Part shown: piece after piece, positions 14,816 to 24,800 of the stretch
Position numbering within the stretch: position 1 is the stretch's first letter
Layout of the letters: each line of letters starts with the position of its first letter
Assembly (NCBI GenBank): GCA_945861385.1
Contig: CAMAUI010000042.1
Coordinates: 1 to 35,082, forward strand
Reading direction: 5' to 3'
Length of the DNA: 35,082 bases
Source: Prosthecobacter debontii
Lineage (GTDB): Bacteria; Verrucomicrobiota; Verrucomicrobiia; Chthoniobacterales; Chthoniobacteraceae
Made by a program: the position numbers and the translations under genes
Notes under the pieces: generated by a model
The model's database searches: none
The model's input: the letters and a program-made list of their open reading frames with translations, nothing else
Told to the model about the DNA's origin: nothing

Positions 14816-17800
14816 TCACTTCAGCGGCGAACCCGCAGGTGGTGCAGCGGGCTTTGCCGGGACGGGTGCGTTGAGTTCAGGCTTCTCCGGCGGCGGCGGG
14901 ACGGCTTTTCCTTCCGGTTGCGGCGGCGCGGGAGGCGTGGATGTAGGTTTGATTTCCCTGCCGCTTTTCGTTTCGAGCACGGCACGCGGGACTTTTACTT
15001 TCGTCCCGCCAACCGTGCGCTCTTCCTCGACGATGCGGGTGCGCGTGTCCTCCACTTTGAAAAGCGTGCCGTCATCGTGATGGGTGAACATCTGCATTTC
15101 CTTCACGTTGAACGGGCGGCTGCCCCGGCGGCCAAAGACGACAGTCTGCCCGCCCGTCTCGTCCACGACACGATCCCGGTCGAGGCCGCGCGAAACGCTG
15201 AGCACCGGATGCTTGGTCGGATATGTGGCGATGAGCAGTGGCTTCGGGCGCGGGGTGAAGCCGTAGGCGTTGGGCTCCCGGTCTGGCGAAATCATTTGCA
15301 GCACGCGCAGGCCGTTTTTGCCATCCGCCACGAGCGCATACATGCTCGCGGCGACGCTGCCGATCTGCACCGCGCGCGTGTCGTTGAGCGCGCCGCCGGC
15401 GTCATACATCTGGTCGAGCCTGGGCTTCTCCGGATTCTCCACGTCCACGATCGCGAGACCCTCCGCGCCGTTTGCCACGTAGGCGTAGGTGCGCGCGACG
15501 TAGAGTTTCTGCGCGTCGCGGAGCTTCACGACAGCACCCCTGACCGGCACGGGCTTCGTTGGATCGGTGATGTCGAGCACCTTCAGCCCGTCCGCATCCG
15601 TCACGAAAGCGTAGCGGAACTGCACGACGATCGCGCGTGGCGAGCGCAGGAAGTCTCCGCTGTACTCGCCCACGAGCCCCGGCTTCAGCGGATCGCGCAC
15701 ATCCACCACCGCGATGCCACGCGGCGTGCAGACGTACACGCGGGAGCCCGCGCAGACGGCGTATTCAGCGCCATCCAGCCTGCCATCGGGATTGAAGACC
15801 ACGTCCTTTTTGAGGAAGTTGTCCTGCGGGTCGCCGTTGAAAAGGCATGTCGTGTCCACGATCACGAGCCCCTCCTTGCGGTCGGTGGCGAAGACGTAGC
15901 CGTAGATTGCGTGGATCGGCTGCTCCTGGTTCTCCGGCAGCCGCACGCGCTTGGGATCGTTCAGCAGCGTGCTCGGCAGCGCGACGCTGGTGCAGTCCTT
16001 CAGCTTGATGTGTGTGCGCTGCCCGAGCGGCGAGACGGGTGCGGTGAGGAATTTCTCGCTGAAGCCCTTGTTATCAATGTTCGCCACGTCATAGACCCAC
16101 AGCCCGTCGTGGCCGCACGCGGCGTAGAGATATTCCTGCCGGAGCGTGAGGTCGTGGACTTCACCGGCGTGGTGTTCATGGCCGATCTTCAGTTTGCGGC
16201 CGTTGGCGAGGTGCTCCTCGTAGTTTTTCGGATACGAGAATGACTGGAACGAAGACCCGATCGGCGCCTGCGGTTCCTCGGCCTCGGTCCACACGGACGC
16301 GTAAACGCTCCCCTCCGCGCCAAACCACGCGTAGCGGCCGAAGAAATTCACGGAGCCCGTGCCGTAGCCGAGGAGCGAAGCGATCCACGCATTGTTGTCA
16401 TTCGCCTTGGAAAGATGGCAGTCCGTGCAGTTCTTCGTCGTCCCTTTCCCGCTCGTCGTGTGGGCGAAGTGCGGGTTGTAGGCCTGCCCGGCGTAGCCCT
16501 CGGCGCTCACGGTCTGCTGCTGGGAATAGACCCACTCGCGGTTTGCATTTTGCGAACTTACCACCACCGCGGACGAGGAACGCAGCACGGCCAGCCGGTG
16601 CTTTTTCACGGTGCCGTCAATGCCGAGCTGGAACACGTCATCGCGCACGACCTGCGGATTGTAAGTCGTGTAATTCCTGTCCAGCGTACCCTCGAACTTG
16701 TTCAGCGGCACACGCTGGTTTGCCTTCATCGGCAGATGGCAGCCGAAGCAGGAGGTCGCCCAGCTTGTGTGGCAGACCTGGCAGTCGAAGTTCTCGTTCG
16801 CGTGCGCCAGCTTCTTCGGGCAGTCGCTGGGTTCCGGCACATCGCCCCAGCTCTCGCCGTCGCGCCGGAGCGTCTTCGCATGCGCGGCCTTCGCGTTGTA
16901 GCGGGGATGCGCGGGGGTGATGATGTCCTTGGTCTGCGGCACCTCCCAGCGCATCTCGGGCGTCATCGTGGAGTTCTGGTAAAGGCGCGGCGTCGCCGTA
17001 TCGAGTCCCTCCCACTCGAAGCGCGGCTTCCACGAAGTCACCGTCTTGCTGAGGTCCACCGGCGTGGTCTTGCGGCTCTTGCCATCCCATTCCCCGCCCG
17101 CGCCGGTCGTGATCAGCGTTGCGCGCTGGTTGATCGTGCCGTGGCAGTCCACGCACATGATCGTCGTGATGTTCCGCGGCTCGCCGTAGAGCAGCCCGTT
17201 GCCATGCACGTCCACGTCGAAATGGCAGTCCACGCACTGCATCCCTTTTTTGAGATGGATGTCGTTCAAATGGACCGCGTGTTTGAAATCACCCGGCTCG
17301 AGCTTTTTGTCCTCGATGTCGAGCAGGTTGCCCTTTTTGTCGCGCTTGAAGATGGCGCGGAAATTCCAGCCGTGGCCGTGATAATCCGCAAACTGCGTCT
17401 GCTTCATCCTGGAGTTCAGCTCGCTCACTTTCTCCACGAAATCGAGATCGCCCCACAGCCCGCGGGCCGCCGCTCCCTCGGGATTGCTGCGGGTGGCGCG
17501 CACGTACTCGTCGTCGGTCGGATCATGCTGCTGAGTCATCTGCTCGCGGGTCCGCTTCCCGCGCCAGTAGGGATCGTCGGCGAGCGGGTTTTTCGGATGG
17601 GGATACAAGAGATGTCCCTCCGTTTCCTGATCCCACCACACGTAGCCGAGGTAGGGATTCACAAAGAGGTTTCCCTGGTGCATGTGGCAGTTCATGCAAG
17701 TCGAGCTGGGGATCGCGCGGGAAAAGACATGCTTCACCGGATGCCCGCGCTCGTCCTTGGGGATGGTCGGGTCTTTCGAGAAGCTGAGGCCCTGATGCCC

Positions 17801-18961
17801 GTACTTTGCCCACCAGCCCGAGTTGGTCGGCGAGCGGTCATTCGCGTAAACGACATGGCACGCCGAGCACCCGCTGCTGCGATAATCGCCCGGCCGGTCA
17901 TTGCTCCCGAGAAAGCCGAGCAGGGGATCGTGAAGCCGCGTCTTCTGCGCGCCAAGAACCACGGGATCAATGCGGGTCTTCGTCCCCAGCCCGCGCTCGC
18001 TGAGGCGGCGATCCGGCTTGCCGGGCGGCTCGTCGAGGAACGGCGTGCCGAGTTCGAGCGGAATGAAGCCGCCCCGCTCGAAGATGCGGAACAGATTTCC
18101 CGGCTGGCCGAGATTGAAGCGCGGCAGCGGATAAATCGCCGGCAACCAGCCGTATTTCAAAGTCTCTTCCTTCGTCGGCTCGAATGGCGCCACGAGCTGC
18201 AACGGCTGCCCGTAGGCGCCGTACGCCTGGCCGATGAACGCGTTCTTCAGCGGGATCGCGCCGTTGTTGTACCCCGCCGCATTCCAAAGCATCCCCCCGT
18301 GATTCATCATCGAATTGCCCGCGCGTCGCACGATGTCGCCGTGGCAAAGCCCGCACGTCTTCTCCGCCACGCGCAAGTCGCCGGGATTCACGAACTGGAT
18401 CCATTCCGGCGACTCGTGGTTGAGCAAACTCGTCGCCATCGGCGGATTCGCGGATGACTGCCAGTACTCCGGGTTCAGCGGCTTCGGATGCGCCTGCTCC
18501 TTCTTGAGCCCGCGCGCAGGATTCCCCGTGTGACAGTCCGTGCAGCCCAGCACCACATTCGGCGAAGCGTGCATCGTGTGCGCGTCCGTCGTCTTGTGGC
18601 ACTCGATGCAGCCTGCCGACTTCGCCTTCACCGCAGCGTCCGTCTGATCAATGCGATTGCGCGGCGGCCGCACCATGCTTCCCGGCTTCATCGGCGGAAC
18701 GGAAATCTCCGGCCCGAGACCCGTATCCGGCACCGGCGGAAGCTCCGGGGGCACAGCCGGGGCCGGGTTTGCCTGCGGCGCAACTGCCGCCTTCGGTTTT
18801 TCCCCGGCGATCTGCTCCGCCGTTTTTGCGCCGGGCCCGGGAGGCGTTGTCTGCAAAGGCGTCGCCTGTCCCTGCAGCCAAACCACCGGCCAGGAAATGA
18901 GCAGATAAGCAGCAATGGCGATCAACCAGTAACTTGAACGCTCGTGGAGAAACTTTGGCAT
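14816..18961 (-). CDS. Giant membrane-anchored decaheme cytochrome c with LVIVD beta-propeller
   Basis: 1381 residues from the ATG at 18961 (a GTG eight codons upstream is possible). N-terminal anchor or uncleaved signal at about 9-30 (SSYWLIAIAAYLLISWPVVW), then a Pro/Ala-rich linker to about 100. Ten CXXCH heme-binding motifs start at residues 118, 140, 203, 365, 422, 576, 603, 727, 738 and 845. Extra histidines (for example HGHGWNF and HAVHLNDIH) could be distal ligands. From about 935 to 1225 there are repeated beta-propeller blades with LWVYDVANID, LVIVDTT, IAVVDVRDPLKPG, LKVLDITDPTKP and LAIVDVENPEKP, matching the LVIVD repeat. A Pro-rich tail (about 1335-1381) ends it. Presumably an extracytoplasmic electron carrier or oxidoreductase. 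No c-type cytochrome maturation genes or redox partners are nearby, and the gene stands alone. Confidence 0.88.
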   Translation of the reverse strand: MPKFLHERSSYWLIAIAAYLLISWPVVWLQGQATPLQTTPPGPGAKTAEQIAGEKPKAAVAPQANPAPAVPPELPPVPDTGLGPEISVPPMKPGSMVRPPRNRIDQTDAAVKAKSAGCIECHKTTDAHTMHASPNVVLGCTDCHTGNPARGLKKEQAHPKPLNPEYWQSSANPPMATSLLNHESPEWIQFVNPGDLRVAEKTCGLCHGDIVRRAGNSMMNHGGMLWNAAGYNNGAIPLKNAFIGQAYGAYGQPLQLVAPFEPTKEETLKYGWLPAIYPLPRFNLGQPGNLFRIFERGGFIPLELGTPFLDEPPGKPDRRLSERGLGTKTRIDPVVLGAQKTRLHDPLLGFLGSNDRPGDYRSSGCSACHVVYANDRSPTNSGWWAKYGHQGLSFSKDPTIPKDERGHPVKHVFSRAIPSSTCMNCHMHQGNLFVNPYLGYVWWDQETEGHLLYPHPKNPLADDPYWRGKRTREQMTQQHDPTDDEYVRATRSNPEGAAARGLWGDLDFVEKVSELNSRMKQTQFADYHGHGWNFRAIFKRDKKGNLLDIEDKKLEPGDFKHAVHLNDIHLKKGMQCVDCHFDVDVHGNGLLYGEPRNITTIMCVDCHGTINQRATLITTGAGGEWDGKSRKTTPVDLSKTVTSWKPRFEWEGLDTATPRLYQNSTMTPEMRWEVPQTKDIITPAHPRYNAKAAHAKTLRRDGESWGDVPEPSDCPKKLAHANENFDCQVCHTSWATSCFGCHLPMKANQRVPLNKFEGTLDRNYTTYNPQVVRDDVFQLGIDGTVKKHRLAVLRSSSAVVVSSQNANREWVYSQQQTVSAEGYAGQAYNPHFAHTTSGKGTTKNCTDCHLSKANDNNAWIASLLGYGTGSVNFFGRYAWFGAEGSVYASVWTEAEEPQAPIGSSFQSFSYPKNYEEHLANGRKLKIGHEHHAGEVHDLTLRQEYLYAACGHDGLWVYDVANIDNKGFSEKFLTAPVSPLGQRTHIKLKDCTSVALPSTLLNDPKRVRLPENQEQPIHAIYGYVFATDRKEGLVIVDTTCLFNGDPQDNFLKKDVVFNPDGRLDGAEYAVCAGSRVYVCTPRGIAVVDVRDPLKPGLVGEYSGDFLRSPRAIVVQFRYAFVTDADGLKVLDITDPTKPVPVRGAVVKLRDAQKLYVARTYAYVANGAEGLAIVDVENPEKPRLDQMYDAGGALNDTRAVQIGSVAASMYALVADGKNGLRVLQMISPDREPNAYGFTPRPKPLLIATYPTKHPVLSVSRGLDRDRVVDETGGQTVVFGRRGSRPFNVKEMQMFTHHDDGTLFKVEDTRTRIVEEERTVGGTKVKVPRAVLETKSGREIKPTSTPPAPPQPEGKAVPPPPEKPELNAPVPAKPAAPPAGSPLK

Positions 18962-19066
18962 CGGGTGGTGGAATACCGCACCCACCCCATCCGCGACAAC
19001 TCATTCCATCACGGAGGGCGTGATTCAAGGTGCGTCCAAGCTGGCATCGGAAAGGCCGGCGGCGCG

Positions 19067-19180
19067 GGCGGAACACAGCCATCCTGGCTGTGAGGGCCAG
19101 CGGGCATCCTGCCCGCCCTGGCAGGGAGCGCAGGCTGGAAGCCCGCTGGCCAGCACAGGCTGGGAAGCCTGTGTTCCGCC
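19067..19180. repeat. Palindromic repeat element, GGAACACAGGCTTCC family (copy 1)
   Basis: A 114-base element with terminal inverted repeats GGCGGAACACAG and CTGTGTTCCGCC. Inside each end is a small hairpin (ACAGCCATCCTGGCTGT on the left, CACAGGCTGGGAAGCCTGTG on the right). The centre has a second pair of modules built on GGCCAGCGGGC-TCC-GCC. The two halves are thus diverged inverted copies of one another. Related copies lie at 21366-21487 and 34968-35082. Confidence 0.85.
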
Positions 19181-19257
19181 GCAAGGCCGCTCCACGCACG
19201 CACTGCCTTTCGGCGCGCGTGGACGTGAGATAAATCACACCCATCACGGATGGGAAA

Positions 19258-19334
19258 TGGTCGGGGCGACAGGATTTGAACCTGCGACCTCTTGGTCCCA
19301 AACCAAGCGCTCTACCAAGCTAAGCTACGCCCCG
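19258..19334 (-). tRNA. tRNA-Pro (anticodon UGG), CCA encoded
   Basis: The complement reads a full cloverleaf. Acceptor stem CGGGGCG pairs with CGCCCCG, followed by discriminator A and an encoded CCA (19258-19260). The D-arm contains AGCTTGGTAGAGC. The anticodon stem CTTGG/CCAAG closes loop TTTGGGA with anticodon TGG. The T-arm is GCAGGTTCAAATCCTGT. The 5' CGGGG start is typical of tRNA-Pro. It is transcribed in the same direction as pabB, 56 bases downstream of it. Confidence 0.97.
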
Positions 19335-19390
19335 ATTGCGGGCGCACCGTAGCCGCCGTCGCACAAAGAGGAAGGGGAAACTTCCCTGCT

Positions 19391-20629
19391 TCAAATCCGC
19401 TCCGCGGCGAGCAGGATGCCCGCGGCCTTGTCGAGCGTCTCCTGCCACTCACTCTCCGGATCGCTGTCAGCGACAATGCCGGCGCCCACATGGAAATGCG
19501 CGCGCCCGTCCTCGATGATGACCGTGCGGATCACGATGGAAAACCGGCTCTCGCCATTGAACCCGAACCAACCCAGCGCACCTGTGTACAAGCCGCGCGG
19601 CGCGGCCTCGATCTCCGCGATGATCTCGCGGGAACGTCTCTTCGGCGCACCGGTGATGCTGCCGCCGGGAAAGCACGCGCGCAGCGCCTCCGCATGATCC
19701 ACGCACGTCCGCAACCGTCCCTCCACAGTCGAGACGAGATGAAACACCTGCTCATGCCGCTCCAGTTTCAGGAGCTCGGGAACCGTCACCGTGCCGAATT
19801 CGCAGACCTGCCCGAGGTCGTTCCGCTCGAGGTCGGTGATCATCACGAGTTCCGCGACCTCCTTCGACGATGTGATCAGTTCGAGCGCGCTTTTCTCGTC
19901 CGCCTGCAAGTCCGCCCGGCGCGGGCGCGTGCCCTTGATCGGGCGCGTGCGGATCGAGCGTCCGCTCATTTTCAGAAAACACTCCGGCGACGCGGAAAGA
20001 ACCACGCGCCCTCCGAGATCCAGAAATGCCGCGTCCGGCGCGGGCGAATAATGGCGCAGCGCCTCGTAAAATGCCCACGGCTCGCCTTCCCACGCCGCAT
20101 CGAAGCGGTGCGAGAGGTTCACCTGGTAGATGTCGCCCGCCGCGATGTAATCCTGCGCCCGCCGCACCATCCCAGCGAATCTCCCGGCATCGCATGTGGC
20201 CGCAAATTCCGGCGCACTGCACCGCGCCGGGCGCGCATCCGCAAGCTGTGACGCCAGATCGCCGGTCGCGAACCATTGCTGCGAAGCATGCCGGAAAATC
20301 AGCGTGTCCTCGTAAATGCCGAAACAAAACGCCCCGTCGTAATCCACACTCCCCGCCGCAAAACCATGCGGCAGCCCGTCATCGCGGGCGGAATCCATCG
20401 CGCGGGCGGCAAGCCTGGCCCGCAGCAACTCCCAGTCACGCCCCATCTCCCCGCGGATCACCTCGCACGGCGATGCGGCCACGACTGAGAGCGCATCGGG
20501 ATCGCCGTCCCACTTCGCCGTGTCAAAAAACACCAGCCCCGGCAGGTGGCGCAGGCGTGCCGCGACCTCGGCAGGCGCAAGCTCGATCGCGATGGGGCGC
20601 GGCGTCAGGATTTCAGCGGACTTCTGCAC
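19391..20629 (-). CDS. pabB: Aminodeoxychorismate synthase component I
   Basis: 412 residues from the GTG at 20629. The frame stays open far upstream, but those codons are antisense to the neighbouring exported-protein gene. Converts chorismate and ammonia (from a glutaminase partner) to 4-amino-4-deoxychorismate for folate. The chorismate-binding domain is intact: GDIYQVNLSHRF (165-176), PIKGTRPR (230-237), ERNDLGQVCEFGTVTV (268-283), PGGSITGAPK (321-330) and GWFGFNGESRFSIVIRT. The Lys232 in PIKGT is the residue that separates PabB from anthranilate synthase TrpE, which has Ala there. No pabA or pabC is adjacent, so the glutaminase is encoded elsewhere, possibly shared with TrpG. Confidence 0.93.
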   Translation of the reverse strand: MQKSAEILTPRPIAIELAPAEVAARLRHLPGLVFFDTAKWDGDPDALSVVAASPCEVIRGEMGRDWELLRARLAARAMDSARDDGLPHGFAAGSVDYDGAFCFGIYEDTLIFRHASQQWFATGDLASQLADARPARCSAPEFAATCDAGRFAGMVRRAQDYIAAGDIYQVNLSHRFDAAWEGEPWAFYEALRHYSPAPDAAFLDLGGRVVLSASPECFLKMSGRSIRTRPIKGTRPRRADLQADEKSALELITSSKEVAELVMITDLERNDLGQVCEFGTVTVPELLKLERHEQVFHLVSTVEGRLRTCVDHAEALRACFPGGSITGAPKRRSREIIAEIEAAPRGLYTGALGWFGFNGESRFSIVIRTVIIEDGRAHFHVGAGIVADSDPESEWQETLDKAAGILLAAERI

Positions 20630-20702
20630 ACGGTCGGAATCACCGCTAAGGCCGCGCTTTTCAAATGAAAAACTTCCCGATACCGTCCGCCCACTTTTCC
20701 AC

Positions 20703-21320
20703 ATGAAGACACTTCCGCTCCTGCTCGCCCTTGCCATCACGGCACCCGCCTTTTCCCAGGACGCTGCACCGGCGGAGAAGCCGTCTCCCGCCCCGGCGGC
20801 GGAAAAACCCGCGCCTGCCGCTGAAAAGCCCGCTCCTGCGAAACCCGCGCAATCCGCACCGGAACTCCCTCCGCTCCCCGACCCCGCGCCGGGCACCGAA
20901 CAGGCAGACATCCTCCGCAACCAGCCGGGCGGACGCCTCACGCCGGCACCCGTGCCGGTGCCCGGGTCGCGCAAAGTTTCCAACCCCGAGCGCATCCCGG
21001 GCCGCACCACGCTCAAACCTCCCGCCACATCCGAGGATCTGGATCGTCGCATCCGCTATCGCGAAGCCCGCACCCGCGCCGAGGCCGACCCAAAGCTCCG
21101 CGCGATGTGGGAGGAATCCCGCACCGTCGCGACGGATTTTGAAAAGCGCGCATTGCTCAAGGATTACTTCAAGGCTCTCTACGCAAAAATGCTCGCCTCC
21201 GACAAATCCCTCGAGCCCCTGATCGAACTCCGCCGCCGCGTCGCCCTCCGCCGTCTGGACCAAACTCGCATAGACCCCACCGACCCGATCGAGGACGAAG
21301 CCCGCATCCGCCCGGACTGA
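20703..21320 (+). CDS. Exported Pro/Ala-rich hypothetical protein
   Basis: 205 residues. Signal peptide MKTLPLLLALAITAPAFSQ, then a low-complexity region of AEKPAPA-type repeats to about residue 60, a proline-rich stretch, and a charged helical C-terminal half (about 115-200) with EDLDRRIRYREARTRAEAD and a Leu/Arg-rich helix. No recognisable enzyme motif. The C-terminal helices could form a coiled coil, while the Pro/Ala/Lys region may span the cell envelope. The ATG at 20703 is 73 bases from the divergent pabB start, so both promoters share that gap. It is well encoded and its coding bias is like its neighbours, so it is likely real. Confidence 0.7.
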   Translation: MKTLPLLLALAITAPAFSQDAAPAEKPSPAPAAEKPAPAAEKPAPAKPAQSAPELPPLPDPAPGTEQADILRNQPGGRLTPAPVPVPGSRKVSNPERIPGRTTLKPPATSEDLDRRIRYREARTRAEADPKLRAMWEESRTVATDFEKRALLKDYFKALYAKMLASDKSLEPLIELRRRVALRRLDQTRIDPTDPIEDEARIRPD

Positions 21321-21365
21321 CAACGCTCCCCCAGCACGCCACGACTCGCGTGCAGGGCGTGATTG

Positions 21366-21487
21366 GTGACACAGTGCGTCCCGCCTGTGCGGCTTGTGGG
21401 CATCCTGCCCGCAGCGTCCATCAAAGACATCGGGCGAGACGCCCGCTGGCCCCACAGACAGCCCACAGGCTGGAAGCACTGTGCCAC
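21366..21487. repeat. Palindromic repeat element (copy 2, diverged)
   Basis: Terminal inverted repeats: left begins GTGACACAGTGCGTCCCGCC and the right end is the complement of GTGGCACAGTGCTTCCAGCC. Between them lie GTGGGCATCCTGCCCGCAGC and GGGCGAGACGCCCGCTGGCC modules that pair imperfectly. Same architecture as 19067-19180, with a changed outer module (GGCACAGTG instead of GGAACACAGG). It lies between the exported-protein gene and tRNA-Glu. Confidence 0.75.
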
Positions 21488-21609
21488 GTTCCCATTACGG
21501 CTCCGCTGTGGACTCGATTTTTTGATCACGCCCCCTCGCGCGCATTTGGCCGAAAAATCCCGTTGCTCCGCTCTGCGACGACCGATAGGTTCCGCGCCCT
21601 TTTCCAAAC

Positions 21610-21685
<76 letters not shown>

Positions 21686-21715
21686 GTCCGCTCGCGCGCA
21701 CATCGCGATGCTAAA

Positions 21716-21777
21716 AGTAGCCATCACCGCTCCGCGTGGTGGGCGCGGCGGCATCACGCGGAGCGGTGATGGCTACT
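21716..21777. repeat. Perfect 23-bp inverted repeat
   Basis: Arms at 21716-21738 and 21755-21777 are exact complements (the left arm starts AGTAGCCATCACC and ends CCGCGTG) around a 16-base G-rich loop. It could act as a bidirectional terminator hairpin after tRNA-Glu, although there is no T-run on the plus strand, or be one copy of a dispersed palindromic repeat. Its sequence is unrelated to the other families in the window. Confidence 0.85.
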
Positions 21778-21842
21778 ATCCGCAATGACATCGCCTCTCT
21801 CCACTGCTTGCGCCTGCCAGACTGCGTGCCTATGGTGCGCGC

Positions 21843-24800
21843 GTGACGCCAGCCTCCAAATTCATTCGCCCGCTCGCCACTTCCATCGCGCTGCTCCTTG
21901 CCTGCGGGTCTGCGTATCCGGAGGTGATCACAGACGGCCGCGTGGGCCCGGCGACGGCGATCACAAAGGCGGGGAACGATTTCGCCATCCCGGACACGCT
22001 CGGGACGAAGATGGGCGGGAATCTTTTCCACAGCTTCTCCGCGCTGAATCTCACCGCGGGCGAGTCGGCGACTTTCAGCGGGCCCGGCGATGTGGCCAAT
22101 GTGCTCGCGCGCGTGACGGGCGGGAATCCGTCATCCATTGACGGCACGCTGCGCTCGACCATCCCCGGCGCGAATCTTTTCCTGATCAACCCGAAGGGCA
22201 TCGTGTTCGGGCCGAATGCGGCGCTCGATGTGAGCGGCGCATTCACGGCGAGTTCGGCGGATTACCTGAAACTCGCGGACGGCGGGCGGTTCGATGCAAG
22301 CAATCCGGCGGGCGATTCGCTGACAAGCGCGCCGGTGAGCGCGTTCGGTTTTCTCGATTCACCCGGCCCGATCACCATCGGCGGCAGCACGCTGACGGCG
22401 AATGGTTTCTCGGTGATCGGCGGCAACATTGATATCGGCGTCCAGAATTTGACCCCCGCGCGCATCACGAGCAATGGCGGCCCCGTCGTGCTCGCGAGCA
22501 CGGCGTCGCGCGGCGAGTTTGCGCCGGATGGTTCGGTGATCGCTTCCGCGAAACCGAATACCCTCGGGAACATCACAACCAACGGCCAGGACGGGGGAAC
22601 TCTTCGGACGGTGATCAATGCTAGCGGCACGGCTGGCGGGGCGGTCAGCGTGAACGCGGGAACCTTCACCACGAAAAACACGAGGATCACATCCTCCACG
22701 AGCGGCGGCGGCACCGGCGGGGATGTCTCCATCCGTGCAGCCAGGAAAATCGAAATCGGGAAGGACTCCGACATCGAGACACTCGTCGCGGGCCCCGGCA
22801 CGGGGGGCAATGTCAGCCTTTCCTCGCCCCGCATCAATATCGGGAACGCCGAGACCGGATTGCGCGCGCGCGTGCGGAGCACGGTGCTCGACACACCCGC
22901 GGTGACGACAGCCACGAGGGGGGGCAATGTGCGGATTCGCGCGGGCCGGCTCGTGGTCGCGAACAGCGGGTCACAGATCACCACTTCGACTTTCGGGAAA
23001 GGCAAAAGCGGGCGCGTGAATGTGGCTGCGAAGAACATCGAGATCACGGGGGACTTGACGAGCGGGACCACGGGGATTTTCTCGAACTCGAACCGCACGA
23101 GCACAGGCACCGCTGAAGCGGGGGCGGCTGGTGGCGTGAAAGTGAAAGCCGGTTCGCTCAGGATCACGCTTGGTGGCGCGATCCGCTCGGACACCGTCGG
23201 CGATTCCAACGGGGGAAACGTGGACGTGACCGCGGACGACATCTTCATCGCCAATTACGGCACGGGCGTGAACGTGGAACTCCTCAAAAAAACCGGCATC
23301 TTCGCCGACACGGGCATCCTTGAAAATGGGGTCAGCGTCCTCGCCGGGAAGGGCAATGGCGGAAATGTGAGCGTGACTGCGCGCAACCTGACGATCGTGG
23401 AGGGCGGTCTCATTTCGACAAAGACCGTCGGGGGCGGCCTCGGCGGCAATACGAACATCAAAGCCGATCACCTCCGCATCGCGCGCGGAAAATCCGGGCA
23501 GTTCACCGGGCTCGCGGCGGACTCCGCGGTGGTCCCATCGAAGCGCGGGGGAAACATCACGGTGGACGCGGATCGCCTGGAAGTCCTCGCGGGCGGGCAG
23601 ATCTCCGCGAACACACGCAGCCTGAGCCCTGGCGGGAGTGTCATCGTGCGCGCCAACGAGGTCACGGTTTCCGGTAGGTCAACGGATCAGATCAGGGCTT
23701 CGAGTAATATTTCCGCCGACACCCAGCTCCCCGGGACAAGCGGGATTGGCGGCAATGTGAGCGTCACGACGGATGTGCTGCGAATTTTCGATGGCGCGCG
23801 CATTTCCGCGAACACGTTTGGCAGCGGCTCCGGCGGGAATGTGACGGTCGTCGCCCGGGAGGGTCTCTTTGCACAGGGCGGCAGTGATCTTTTCACCGGG
23901 GTCTCCGCGACGAGCCAGTCACCCGACCAGCCCGGCCCCGGCGGCAATGTGCGTGTGGCGATTCAGAACCTCCGGCTCGATGGCGGCGGGGTGATCGCCA
24001 ATACCGTCGGCCCAGGCCGTGGCGGCGATGTGCTCGTCGAGAGCGATACCCTGAACATCCTGCGCGGCGGCCGGATCGCGGCGGATACGGAGGGTCTCGG
24101 CACCGGCGGCAACATCTCGGTTATTGCGGATGACTTGTTCATTTCCGGCGCAGGGAGCGAGCGCGATACGGGCATCGTTTCTCGCAGTGTCGCGACCGGT
24201 CCCGGCGGCAATGGCGGCACGATCGAGGTCACCAGCGGCAATGCCGAACTGCGCGACGGCGCGCTGGTGGGCGCAAGCTCGACGAGCAGCGGTGATGGCG
24301 GGAGCGTGGTCTTTCGCGCGCGACGGCTTGCGATGGAAAGCGGCGCATCCATCGAGGCATCGGCTTCCGGAAAAGGAGTCGCCGGCAGTGTGCGCGTGGA
24401 GGTGTCCGAGCCGCTCGTGATGCGGAGCGGGAGCAATGTGAGCACGACTTCCGAGATCAGCGACTCCGGCACTGTCGAGGTCGCCTCGGCGAGCGACATC
24501 ATTTTGGAGGACAGCAGCATCACCGTCCGCGCAACGCAGGGGAACGCGGGCCGCATCGCGCTGTTTGCGCCGGGCACGATCTCGCTGAATAACAGCACCA
24601 TCCTCGCCGAGGCCGGGCTGAACGGCGGCGATGTGTTCATTGATCCGCAATACGTGTTGCTCGAGGACAGCCGCATCAGCGCCAATGCGATCCTCGGGGC
24701 AGGCGGCAATATCAACATCATCACCAATGTCTTTCTCGCGACCGAGAGCGCGGTGACGGCGTCGTCCGAGGCGAGCGTCCAGGGCACGGTCCGCATCGAG

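Noticed and set aside
14693..18457. Long plus-strand open frames (14693-16243 and 16415-18457)
   Set aside because: They are antisense to the multiheme cytochrome; their translations are Arg/His/Val-rich shadows caused by GC-rich codons.
21843..21920. Lipobox LLAC in the TPS exoprotein leader
   Set aside because: Lipid anchoring is incompatible with the usual TPS export; the cysteine probably lies within an ordinary Sec signal peptide.
22600..24700. Tandem DNA repeat or CRISPR-like periodicity in the exoprotein gene
   Set aside because: The periodicity is at protein level (beta-helix rungs, GGNV-type); the DNA units are not conserved and there are no spacers.
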